Source of the DNA: Pseudolabrys sp.
GTDB taxonomy: Bacteria; Pseudomonadota; Alphaproteobacteria; Rhizobiales; Xanthobacteraceae
DNA length: 5,106 bases
Direction: 5' to 3'
Assembly: GCA_029945495.1 (NCBI GenBank)
Contig: JAQSCR010000543.1
Coordinates: forward strand, 1-5,106
Shown: positions 1 through 5,106 of the stretch, piece after piece
How positions within the stretch are numbered: position 1 is the first letter of the stretch
How the letters are laid out: each line of letters starts with the position of its first letter
Translations under genes and position numbers: made by a program
Notes under the pieces: model-generated
Databases searched by the model: none
Seen by the model: only the letters and a program-made list of their open reading frames with translations
What the model was told of the DNA's origin: nothing

Positions 1-1
1 C

Positions 2-442
2 GAAATTGATTGGGAGCCGCGTTACGGCCGCATGAAAATTCATACGGCCTTGCATCTACTGTCCGTGGTTCTGCCCTATCCGATCACCGGCGCCTCGGTC
101 GGCAACGTCGACGGCCGGGCCGACTTCGACATTCCCGATGCCGGCCACGACAAGGAGGCCATCGCCGCGAAGATCGCCGCGATGATCGCCACCGATGCCA
201 CGGTCTCGAGTCGCTGGATCAGCGATGCCGAACTCGAGGCCAATCCGGGCCTCATCAAATCGATGTCGGTGAAGCCGCCGATGGGCACCGGCAAAGTGCG
301 ACTGATCGAAATCGCCGGGCTCGATCTGCAGCCCTGCGGCGGCACGCATGTGCGCCAGCTGCATGAAATCGGCGCGATCGCCGTCACCGGCATCGAGAAG
401 AAGGGCAAGCAGAACCGCCGCGTGCGCATCGCTTTGGCGTGA
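2..442 (+). CDS. alaX: Alanyl-tRNA editing protein (AlaX type), 3' part only
   Basis: Free-standing homologue of the AlaRS editing domain, expected to hydrolyse Ser (or Gly) mischarged onto tRNA-Ala in the cytoplasm. The reading frame is open to the window edge, so the first ATG inside (position 32) is not the true start: the ten codons before it encode the conserved stretch leading into the zinc/active-site motif (DWEPRYGRM). Visible signatures are HTALH (codons at 41-55, the HxxxH half of the metal site) and CGGTH (335-349, the CxxxH half). All four metal ligands are therefore intact. The C-terminus ends in a basic stretch (KKGKQNRRVRI) typical of the family. 146 residues are present; complete AlaX proteins of this class run to roughly 220-240, so about a third is missing to the left. 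The next gene, sseA, starts 95 bases downstream on the same strand, so co-transcription is possible but not shown. The C-terminal AlaRS segment shares these motifs, but the protein ends soon after CGGTH, without an AlaRS C-Ala region. Confidence 0.9.
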   Translation, partial: EIDWEPRYGRMKIHTALHLLSVVLPYPITGASVGNVDGRADFDIPDAGHDKEAIAAKIAAMIATDATVSSRWISDAELEANPGLIKSMSVKPPMGTGKVRLIEIAGLDLQPCGGTHVRQLHEIGAIAVTGIEKKGKQNRRVRIALA

Positions 443-537
443 GGGCGCCGCCCTGCCGATCGTGCAACCATTACAATCGCGGGCCGTTAGCCCGGACTAC
501 CTTTCGCAGACATTGACCGTCAAACCGGAGTGAAATA

Positions 538-1407
538 ATGGCCGACCAGACCCCAGCGAGCCCAAGCCTTGCCAGCCAGTGGCTCAAATCGACCGAATGG
601 CTCGCCGGCCAGCTTGGCAAGCCTGGCGTGTCGGTGGTCGATGGCTCGTTCTATCTGCCGGCGCACCAGCGCGACGCGAAGACCGAATATCTCGCCGGCC
701 ACATTCCGGGCGCGGTCTATTTCGATATGAACGAGATCGCCGATCACTCCAGCGATCTGCCGCATATGCTACCGGGGCCGAAACAGTTCGGCGAAGCGGT
801 CGGTGCGCTCGGCATCGCTGACACCGACACCATCGTTGTCTATGACGGCCTCGGCCTGTTAGGGGCGCCGCGCGTGTGGTGGACGTTCCGCATCATGGGC
901 GCCAAGAACGTGTTCATCCTCGATGGCGGCCTGCCGGCCTGGAAAGCTGAAAAGCGCCCGCTTGAGCCGGGCGAAGCCAAGCGCCCGGCCGCCACCTTCA
1001 ACGCCGACATGCAGACCAACGCGGTGGCGGGGCATAGTGACGTCCAGATGGCGCTCAACGGCAAGGACATCCAGGTGGTCGACGCGCGTCCGGCCGGACG
1101 CTTCGCCGGCCGCGAAGCGGAGCCGCGGCCGGGCCTGCGCCCGGGCCACATGCCGGGCGCCTTCAACGTGCCGTCGAACGAAGTGGTCGAACACGGCCGG
1201 CTGGTCTCGCCCGAGCGCATCGCCGCGGCGTTCAAAAAGGCGGGCGTCGATCCCGACAAGCCGGTCATCACCAGCTGCGGCTCGGGCGTTTCCGCCGTGA
1301 TCCTGTCGCTGGGCCTCGATGCGCTCGGCAAGCCACTGGCGCCGGTCTATGACGGCTCCTGGGCGGAATGGGGCGCGCGGCCGGATCTGCCGGTGGAGAA
1401 GGACTGA
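538..1407 (+). CDS. sseA: 3-mercaptopyruvate sulfurtransferase (tandem rhodanese)
   Basis: Transfers sulfur from 3-mercaptopyruvate to an acceptor thiol or cyanide, giving pyruvate and a persulfide/thiocyanate; a cytoplasmic cysteine-catabolism and sulfane-sulfur enzyme. The 289 residues form two rhodanese domains, the usual length. The N-terminal domain (about 15-140) has VVDGSFYLP, the GHIPGA motif at 54-59 and the loop YDGLGLLGAPR without cysteine, so it is catalytically silent as expected. The C-terminal domain (about 165-289) has VVDARPAGRF (180-189), EPRPGLRPGH (195-204) and the active-site loop CGSGVSA with Cys247. CGSGV(T/S)A is characteristic of mercaptopyruvate sulfurtransferases; thiosulfate-preferring rhodaneses usually have CRKGV(T). 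The tail YDGSWAEWGARPDLPVE closely resembles my memory of E. coli SseA. The ATG at 538 is supported by a GGAG at 527-530 with a 7-base spacer. There is no signal peptide. It precedes a persulfide dioxygenase gene by 75 bases, which fits a shared role, but that gene has its own promoter. Weak thiosulfate sulfurtransferase activity is also possible. Confidence 0.93.
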   Translation: MADQTPASPSLASQWLKSTEWLAGQLGKPGVSVVDGSFYLPAHQRDAKTEYLAGHIPGAVYFDMNEIADHSSDLPHMLPGPKQFGEAVGALGIADTDTIVVYDGLGLLGAPRVWWTFRIMGAKNVFILDGGLPAWKAEKRPLEPGEAKRPAATFNADMQTNAVAGHSDVQMALNGKDIQVVDARPAGRFAGREAEPRPGLRPGHMPGAFNVPSNEVVEHGRLVSPERIAAAFKKAGVDPDKPVITSCGSGVSAVILSLGLDALGKPLAPVYDGSWAEWGARPDLPVEKD

Positions 1408-1419
1408 CCTGTCGTCGCA

Positions 1420-1447
1420 TTGCCGCCATCCGTCCAATACATATAAT
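1420..1447 (+). promoter_or_regulatory. Sigma70-type promoter of the persulfide dioxygenase gene
   Basis: A perfect TATAAT (1442-1447) is preceded by TTGCCG (1420-1425, 4 of 6 matches to TTGACA) with a 16-base spacer. The expected transcription start is near 1454, giving a leader of about 30 bases that contains the AGG ribosome-binding site (1473-1475). The surroundings are GC-rich, so a consensus -10 box at the right distance from the start codon is unlikely to be chance. It lies in the 75-base gap after sseA, so the downstream gene can be transcribed independently. Confidence 0.65.
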
Positions 1448-1462
1448 CTGTCGAATATGAAT
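1437..1462. promoter_or_regulatory. Imperfect palindrome over the -10 box, candidate operator
   Basis: The arms ATACATAT (1437-1444) and ATATGAAT (1455-1462) pair at 7 of 8 positions, including a perfect CATAT/ATATG core, around a 10-base spacer. The dyad covers the -10 element and the expected transcription start, a position where a bound repressor would block RNA polymerase. Established knowledge: related blh/persulfide dioxygenase genes in rhizobia, Agrobacterium and Xylella are repressed by the ArsR-family persulfide sensor BigR (SqrR in Rhodobacter), which binds an AT-rich palindrome at the promoter. That the same applies here is inference; no regulator gene is in the window. Confidence 0.4.
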
Positions 1463-1482
1463 CGGCCGATCCAGGATGTGCG

Positions 1483-2526
1483 ATGATCTTTCGCCAGCTG
1501 TTCGACAGCGTTTCCGGCACCTACTCCTACCTGCTGGCCAGCCGCGCCGGCGGCGAGGCGCTGATCATCGATCCGGTACTGGAGAAGGTCGACCGCTATC
1601 TGCAGCTGATCGGCGAGTTGGACGTTCGGCTGGTTAAGGCGGTCGACACCCATCTGCACGCCGACCACATCACCGGCCTGGGCGCGCTACGCGACCGCAC
1701 CCATTGCATCACCGTGATGGGCGAGAACACCAAGGCCGACGTGGTGTCGATGCGGCTCGCCGAAGGCGACAAGCTGACAATCGAAGGCGTCAGCATGGAC
1801 GTGCTGTACACGCCCGGCCACACCGACGATAGCTACTCGTTTTTGATGGGCGACCGCGTCTTCACCGGCGACACCCTGCTCATTCGCGGCACCGGCCGTA
1901 CCGATTTCCAGAACGGCGATGCGCGCGCGCAATACGAGTCGCTGTTCGGCAAATTGCTGCGGCTGCCCGACGAGACCTTGGTGTTCCCGGCGCACGACTA
2001 TAAAGGCGACACGGTTTCCACCATCGGCGAGGAGAAGCGCTACAATCCGCGCCTGCAGGTCAAATCCGCCGACGACTATGTCGCGCTGATGGCCAGCCTT
2101 AACCTGCCCAATCCGAAGATGATGGACGTCGCCGTGCCGTCCAACATGAAGGTCGGCCTGGCGCAGCAGGATATCGCGCGCCGCGGCTGGGCGTTGAGCG
2201 CCGCGCAGGCGATCGCGCTGACCGGCCGGAGCGACGCCACCTTCATCGATCTGCGCGAGCCAAGCGAATGCCAAAAGCACGGCAGCATCCCCGGCGCATT
2301 GCACGCGCCCTATGGCGATCTGCAGAACAATATTCGCGCCGGCGGCCTGCTGCATGAGCTGGCGCGGCGTGGCGACGGGCGCATCGTGTTCTATTGCGCC
2401 TTCGGCGAACGCTCGGCCATGGCGGTTCAGGCAGCGCAGGACGCCGGCTTAAGCGCGGCCGTGCATATCGAAGGCGGCATCGACGCCTGGAAAAAAGCCG
2501 GCGGGCCGTTGACGCGAAGCGCGTGA
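1483..2526 (+). CDS. Persulfide dioxygenase (ETHE1-like)-rhodanese fusion
   Basis: Bifunctional cytoplasmic enzyme of sulfide detoxification, 347 residues; relatives are called Blh, PRF or ETHE1-like. The N-terminal metallo-beta-lactamase-fold domain (about 1-230) should oxidise glutathione persulfide with O2 to sulfite and GSH on a mononuclear iron. THLHADH (56-62) gives His57; His113 in TPGHTDDS and Asp130 in FTGDTLL complete the iron triad, matching human ETHE1 His79/His135/Asp154. Arg139 in GTGRTDFQ matches ETHE1 Arg163, the glutathione-persulfide contact. PAHDY (His171) is also present. The C-terminal rhodanese domain (about 236-347) has FIDLREPSE, GSIPGA and the loop CAFGERS with catalytic Cys305, so both halves look active. 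It would interconvert sulfane sulfur, sulfite and thiosulfate. The ATG has an AGG at 1473-1475, spacer 7. The promoter and palindrome just upstream suggest sulfide/persulfide control. The final codons and TGA lie inside a repeat arm (2518-2528). A glyoxalase II role is unlikely given the metal-site pattern and the rhodanese fusion. Confidence 0.92.
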   Translation: MIFRQLFDSVSGTYSYLLASRAGGEALIIDPVLEKVDRYLQLIGELDVRLVKAVDTHLHADHITGLGALRDRTHCITVMGENTKADVVSMRLAEGDKLTIEGVSMDVLYTPGHTDDSYSFLMGDRVFTGDTLLIRGTGRTDFQNGDARAQYESLFGKLLRLPDETLVFPAHDYKGDTVSTIGEEKRYNPRLQVKSADDYVALMASLNLPNPKMMDVAVPSNMKVGLAQQDIARRGWALSAAQAIALTGRSDATFIDLREPSECQKHGSIPGALHAPYGDLQNNIRAGGLLHELARRGDGRIVFYCAFGERSAMAVQAAQDAGLSAAVHIEGGIDAWKKAGGPLTRSA

Positions 2527-2568
2527 TCTTAACCGCAAACCGGTTTCCACTTTCCGGGATCACGCGCT
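2518..2568. repeat. 51-bp palindromic intergenic repeat with 11-bp terminal inverted repeats
   Basis: AGCGCGTGATC (2518-2528) and GATCACGCGCT (2558-2568) are perfect 11-bp inverted repeats around a 29-base interior. The interior contains a perfect 10-bp palindrome, AAACCGGTTT (2537-2546), followed by CCACTTTCCGGGATCA. I recall the CCGGTTTCCACTTTTCCGGATCA-type wording as a very abundant intergenic repeat in Mesorhizobium and Bradyrhizobium relatives; copy number here cannot be checked from one window. The left arm overlaps the stop codon of the dioxygenase gene (TGA, 2524-2526). As RNA it forms a strong stem without a U-tract, so it may stabilise the 3' end rather than act as a canonical terminator. 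Confidence 0.7.
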
Positions 2569-2584
2569 GGTGCGATAACAATTC

Positions 2585-2684
2585 GTCATTCCGGGGCATG
2601 CGCGAAGCGCATGAACCCGGAATCCAGATACGCGGGTTCTTTATCTGGATTCCGGGTCCGCGCTTTTGCGCGTCCCGGAATGAC
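2585..2684. repeat. REP/BIME-like 100-bp two-fold symmetric repeat, four-way-junction fold
   Basis: The outer arms GTCATTCCGGG (2585-2595) and CCCGGAATGAC (2674-2684) pair perfectly. Inside are a left hairpin CATGCGC-GAA-GCGCATG (2597-2613), a central 16-bp stem (2615-2630 with 2642-2657, loop 11) and a right hairpin CGCGC-TTTT-GCGCG (2659-2672). The stems are joined by single unpaired bases, giving a cloverleaf/four-way junction. Alternatively each half folds alone through ATTCCGGG (2588-2595, 2649-2656) pairing with CCCGGAAT (2616-2623, 2674-2681): two head-to-head REP units, as in a BIME. The wording resembles a common Bradyrhizobium/Rhodopseudomonas intergenic repeat (from memory). It sits between convergent genes, 8 bases from the aapP stop, where it could limit read-through or protect both mRNA 3' ends. 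There is no U-tract. Confidence 0.85.
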
Positions 2685-2692
2685 AGCAAGAA

Positions 2693-3469
2693 CTAATGCA
2701 AAATTTGGCTGAGGAACAGCTTGGTGCGCTCGTGCTGCGGGTGGGCGAAGAACTCATCCGGCGAATTGGCCTCGATGATCTGCCCAGCATCCATGAACAC
2801 GACGCGGTTGGCGACCTGACGGGCAAAGCCCATTTCGTGCGTCACGCACAGCATGGTCATGCCCTCTTCCGCCAGATTGACCATGGTGTCGAGCACTTCC
2901 TTGACCATTTCCGGATCGAGCGCCGAGGTCGGCTCGTCGAACAGCATGATCTTCGGGTTCATGCACAGCGCACGCGCGATGGCGACGCGCTGCTGCTGGC
3001 CGCCCGACAGCTGGCCGGGGAACTTGCCGGCCTGCTCGGGAATCTTCACGCGCTTGAGATAGTGCATGGCGATTTCGTCGGCCTGGTGCTTCGGCATCTT
3101 GCGCACCCAGATCGGCGCCAAAGTGCAGTTTTCCAGCACGGTGAGATGCGGGAACAGGTTGAAGTGCTGGAATACCATGCCGACGTCGCGCCGCACTTCG
3201 TCGATCTTTTTCAGATCGTTGGTCAGCTCGATGCCGTCAACGATGATGCTGCCCTTCTGATGCTCCTCGAGCCGGTTGATGCAGCGGATCATCGTCGATT
3301 TGCCGGAACCCGATGGTCCGCAAATGACGATGCGCTCGCCACCCGACACCTTGAGATTGATGTCGCGCAGAACGTGGAAGTCGCCGTACCACTTGTTCAT
3401 GCCGACGATTTCGACGGCAATCTCGTTGTTCAACTGGGTCGGTTTGATATTAAGCGCGGATTTGTTCAC
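2693..3469 (-). CDS. aapP: General L-amino-acid ABC transporter, ATP-binding subunit
   Basis: Cytoplasmic ATPase that powers the AapQ/AapM permease for uptake of polar amino acids. Its 258 residues match the PAAT-family size (about 240-260). ABC motifs are complete: Walker A GPSGSGKST (51-59), Q-loop Gln101 in VFQHFNLFPH, signature LSGGQQQR (154-161), Walker B IMLFDEP (174-180), D-loop SALD (182-185) and switch His211 in THEMGFA. FNLFPHLTVLEN and THEMGFARQVA are typical of the GlnQ/AapP/BztD branch. The first 19 residues precede the conserved core, as in AapP/BztD. The start codon is GTG (3467-3469), supported by AGGTG five bases upstream on this strand (3475-3479); the next in-frame Met (residue 24) would cut into the conserved beta strand. 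It is the last gene of the operon, 18 bases after aapM, and converges on the dioxygenase gene with only repeat DNA between. A narrower Gln/Glu transporter is possible, but the permeases favour Aap/Bzt. Confidence 0.93.
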   Translation of the reverse strand: MNKSALNIKPTQLNNEIAVEIVGMNKWYGDFHVLRDINLKVSGGERIVICGPSGSGKSTMIRCINRLEEHQKGSIIVDGIELTNDLKKIDEVRRDVGMVFQHFNLFPHLTVLENCTLAPIWVRKMPKHQADEIAMHYLKRVKIPEQAGKFPGQLSGGQQQRVAIARALCMNPKIMLFDEPTSALDPEMVKEVLDTMVNLAEEGMTMLCVTHEMGFARQVANRVVFMDAGQIIEANSPDEFFAHPQHERTKLFLSQILH

Positions 3470-3474
3470 TGCGG

Positions 3475-3479
3475 CACCT
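3475..3479 (-). promoter_or_regulatory. Ribosome-binding site that fixes the GTG start of aapP
   Basis: On the - strand AGGTG is followed by five bases (CCGCA) and then GTG. It falls within the 18-base gap after the aapM stop, so ribosomes finishing aapM could reinitiate here. No ATG in this frame offers a comparable site near the start of the protein. Confidence 0.6.
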
Positions 3480-3487
3480 GTTGCATT

Positions 3488-4654
3488 TTAGCGTCTCTCG
3501 CTCTTGGCGAGTCGGGCTTCGGTCGCGCGGGCATAGCGCGACATGGCGTAGCAGAAGGTCAGATAGAAAATCCCGGCAACCGCATAGCCGGTCGTCGAAG
3601 TCACCGGCGTCGCCCATTTCGGATCCAGCCGCGACACTTCGATGGTGTGCAGCAGGTCGAAGATGCCGACGATGAACACCAACGTCGTGTCCTTGAACAG
3701 GCCGATATAGGTGTTGACGATATTCGGGATGGTGATCTTGAGCGCCTGCGGCAGCACGATCAGCCGCATCATCTGCCAATAGCCGAGGCCGACCGCCATG
3801 GCGCCCTCGAACTGGCCTTTCGGTATAGCCTGCAGGCCGGCGCGCACCACTTCCGCCATATAGGCGGAGGCGAACATCGCGATACCGATCAGCGCGCGCA
3901 GCAGCTTGTCCGGTGAATACTGCTCCGGCACGAACAGCGGCAGCATCACGCTCGCCATGAACAGCACGGTCACCAGCGGCACGCCGCGCACGAATTCGAT
4001 GAACAGAACCGAGAACAGCTTGACCGTCGGCATGTCGGAGCGCCGGCCGAGCGCCAGCAGGATGCCGAGCGGCAGCGACACCACGATGCCGACCGCCGAC
4101 ACCACGATGGTCACCAGCACGCCCCCCCACAGCACGGTGTCGACCAGCGGCAAGCCGATGGCTTCGAAACCGTGCAGCAGAATGTACGAGCAGACCGGCA
4201 GCGCGATGAAGAAATAATAGGCGGCGAGATCGCGGCGCGGCGCCTTGAGCCAGAGAATCCAGAAAACGCCGACCGCCAGCATCGCGAAGAACACGTCGAC
4301 GCGCCAGCGCTCGGGAATCGGATACGAACCGTAGGTAAAATAGGCCAGACGTTCCCAGGCGAACGGCCAGCAGGCGCCGATCACGCGGTGTTGCACGACC
4401 TCGCGGCAGGCGTCGCGGTCGACGCCGGTCCAGACCGCGTCGATCAGCAGAAAATTGAGCAGCCCCGGAATGATCCAGGCCAGCAGCAAAGCGATCAGCA
4501 CCGTCATCGCGATGTTGAACGGGCTCGACAGCAGATTGTCACGCAGCCACGCAAGCGGGCCAATCAGCGACGCCGGCGGCGGCTGCGCCTCGATCTCGTC
4601 GCGACGGATGAACCTGATCTGGGCAACGGCGAGATCGCCTTCCGACATGGTCAT
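3488..4654 (-). CDS. aapM: General L-amino-acid ABC transporter, permease AapM
   Basis: Inner-membrane permease of the HisM/PAAT family, 388 residues; Aap/Bzt permeases are this long, whereas ordinary HisM/GlnP-type ones are about 220-240. Visible order: cytoplasmic N-terminus with FIRRDEIEAQPPP (15-27); TM1 about 47-71; a hydrophilic loop 72-118 with Cys83 and Cys95 (DACREVVQHR, GACWPFAWERL) ending in YPIPERWRVD; TM segments about 119-137 and 146-162; then the transport domain with TM about 176-203, FIEFVRGVPLVT (218-229), TM about 251-268, the EAA loop about 268-291 (EVVRAGLQAIPKG, then GAMAVGLG), and final hydrophobic segments about 322-336 and 354-373. The EAA loop contacts the AapP ATPase. 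VRAGLQAIPKGQ and LPQALKITIPN are strongly typical of the family. The ATG at 4652-4654 has AGGTGAGG upstream; a second ATG two codons in is a less well spaced alternative. It lies 11 bases after aapQ. BztC is the equivalent name in Rhodobacter. Confidence 0.93.
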   Translation of the reverse strand: MTMSEGDLAVAQIRFIRRDEIEAQPPPASLIGPLAWLRDNLLSSPFNIAMTVLIALLLAWIIPGLLNFLLIDAVWTGVDRDACREVVQHRVIGACWPFAWERLAYFTYGSYPIPERWRVDVFFAMLAVGVFWILWLKAPRRDLAAYYFFIALPVCSYILLHGFEAIGLPLVDTVLWGGVLVTIVVSAVGIVVSLPLGILLALGRRSDMPTVKLFSVLFIEFVRGVPLVTVLFMASVMLPLFVPEQYSPDKLLRALIGIAMFASAYMAEVVRAGLQAIPKGQFEGAMAVGLGYWQMMRLIVLPQALKITIPNIVNTYIGLFKDTTLVFIVGIFDLLHTIEVSRLDPKWATPVTSTTGYAVAGIFYLTFCYAMSRYARATEARLAKSERR

Positions 4655-4663
4655 GACTCAGGC

Positions 4664-4673
4664 CCTCACCTTT
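4664..4673 (-). promoter_or_regulatory. aapM ribosome-binding site overlapping the aapQ stop codon
   Basis: On the - strand the sequence AAAGGTGAGG contains the TGA that ends aapQ (4666-4668). The purine-rich GAGG lies nine bases before the aapM ATG (4652-4654). Ribosomes terminating on aapQ therefore sit on the aapM Shine-Dalgarno region, an arrangement expected to couple translation of the two permease subunits and keep them near 1:1. Confidence 0.55.
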
Positions 4674-5106
4674 CCACCAGCGCGATACGGCTGTTGTAGA
4701 AATTCATCAGCAGCGAAGTGGTGAGGCTGATGACGAGATAGACCGCCATGGTGATGGCGACGACTTCAACCGCTTGGCCGGTCTGGTTGAGCACGGTGCC
4801 GGTGAAAATCTGCACCAGATCCGGATAGCCGATGGCCACCGCCAGCGTCGAGTTCTTGGTCAGGTTCAGATACTGGCTGGTGAGCGGCGGGATGATGACG
4901 CGCATCGCCTGCGGCACCACGATCAGCCGCAACGTCGGCTGCGCGCGCAGGCCCAGCGAATAGGCCGCTTCGGTCTGCCCGTGCGACACCGAGCGGATGC
5001 CGGCGCGCACCACCTCGGCGATGAAGGCCGCGGTGTAGATCGACAGGCCGAACAGCAGCGCGGCGAATTCCGGCATGATCTCGATGCCGCCCGACATATA
5101 GAATTT
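4666..5106 (-). CDS. aapQ: General L-amino-acid ABC transporter, permease AapQ, C-terminal part
   Basis: C-terminal 146 residues of the partner permease; the frame runs off the right edge (codons KFY precede the first internal Met at 5095-5097, so that Met is not the start). Full AapQ/BztB proteins have about 390-400 residues. Counting from the internal Met: GGIEIMPEFAAL (3-14) leads into a TM segment (about 10-28); the EAA loop follows (28-50: EVVRAGIRSVSHGQ, AAYSLGLR), then VVPQAMRVIIPPLTSQYLN (60-78), KNSTLAVAIGYPDL (81-94) and a last TM about 110-130, ending in NSRIALVER. The SxYLNLxKNSTLAVAIGYPDL pattern is highly characteristic of Aap/Bzt permeases. It forms the membrane channel with AapM. 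It is upstream of aapM in the operon, and aapJ (periplasmic binding protein) is expected beyond the edge. Confidence 0.92.
   Translation of the reverse strand, partial: KFYMSGGIEIMPEFAALLFGLSIYTAAFIAEVVRAGIRSVSHGQTEAAYSLGLRAQPTLRLIVVPQAMRVIIPPLTSQYLNLTKNSTLAVAIGYPDLVQIFTGTVLNQTGQAVEVVAITMAVYLVISLTTSLLMNFYNSRIALVER

Noticed and set aside
472..477. TACAAT as a -10 box for sseA.
   Set aside because: It matches 5 of 6 positions, but no acceptable -35 lies 15-19 bases upstream. A promoter in 443-537 is possible but not supported.
442..494. Two small hairpins after alaX (AGGGC-GCC-GCCCT at 442-454; CGGGC-CGTTA-GCCCG at 480-494) as a terminator.
   Set aside because: The stems are only five base pairs and no T-tract follows, so they are expected by chance in GC-rich DNA.
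859..1668. A 269-codon open frame on the - strand across sseA and the start of the dioxygenase gene.
   Set aside because: It spans two real genes and the promoter between them. It shows no family motif and is explained by high-GC antisense openness.
2585..2684. The 100-bp symmetric element as an intrinsic terminator, tRNA-like gene or miniature transposon.
   Set aside because: There is no U-tract on either strand and no anticodon or T-arm consensus. No target-site duplication is visible beyond the outer arms; REP/BIME-like repeat is the simplest reading.
2696..3916. A 406-codon open frame on the + strand, antisense to aapP and the 3' half of aapM.
   Set aside because: It is a composition artefact: the opposite strand encodes complete, motif-perfect ABC proteins. 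The + frame product is rich in His, Asp, Arg and Val with no recognisable domain, and it would start immediately after the repeat without a ribosome-binding site.
4122..4128. A run of seven C within aapM as a frameshift or phase-variation site.
   Set aside because: The reading frame is intact and family-like on both sides, and a run of seven is short for phase variation.

Overview
The window looks like chromosomal DNA of an alphaproteobacterium, most likely Hyphomicrobiales (Bradyrhizobium/Rhodopseudomonas/Xanthobacteraceae-like). The signs are high GC with strong third-position GC, an Aap-type general amino-acid permease operon, an ETHE1-rhodanese fusion protein, and two intergenic palindromic repeats whose core words resemble ones I recall as abundant in that order. 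The assignment rests on pattern recognition; no database search was possible.

The left half (1-2526) is on the + strand. It holds the 3' end of an alanyl-tRNA editing protein (AlaX type, 5' end outside the window), then a complete 3-mercaptopyruvate sulfurtransferase (sseA, 538-1407), then a complete persulfide dioxygenase-rhodanese fusion (1483-2526). The last gene has its own good sigma70-type promoter. An imperfect AT-rich palindrome overlaps the -10 box, suggesting repression by a sulfide/persulfide sensor. The two sulfur enzymes form a plausible sulfane-sulfur module: SseA makes persulfide from mercaptopyruvate, the dioxygenase oxidises glutathione persulfide to sulfite, and the rhodanese domain exchanges sulfane sulfur with sulfite/thiosulfate.

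The centre (2518-2684) lies between convergent genes and is almost entirely two repeat elements. The first is a 51-bp element with 11-bp terminal inverted repeats, and it supplies the stop codon of the dioxygenase gene. The second is a 100-bp, two-fold symmetric REP/BIME-like element that can fold as a near-perfect four-way junction.

The right half (2693-5106) is on the - strand. It is the distal part of an amino-acid ABC transporter operon transcribed leftwards, in the order aapQ (3' part only), aapM, aapP. The genes are separated by 11 and 18 bases and are probably translationally coupled. The binding-protein gene aapJ would be expected just beyond the right edge.

Apart from the repeats and the palindromic promoter these are well-known families. 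I see no evidence for an undescribed multi-gene system, no RNA genes, no CRISPR and no transposase. No gene-free stretch exceeds 300 bases; the longest (2527-2692, 166 bases) is the repeat region.
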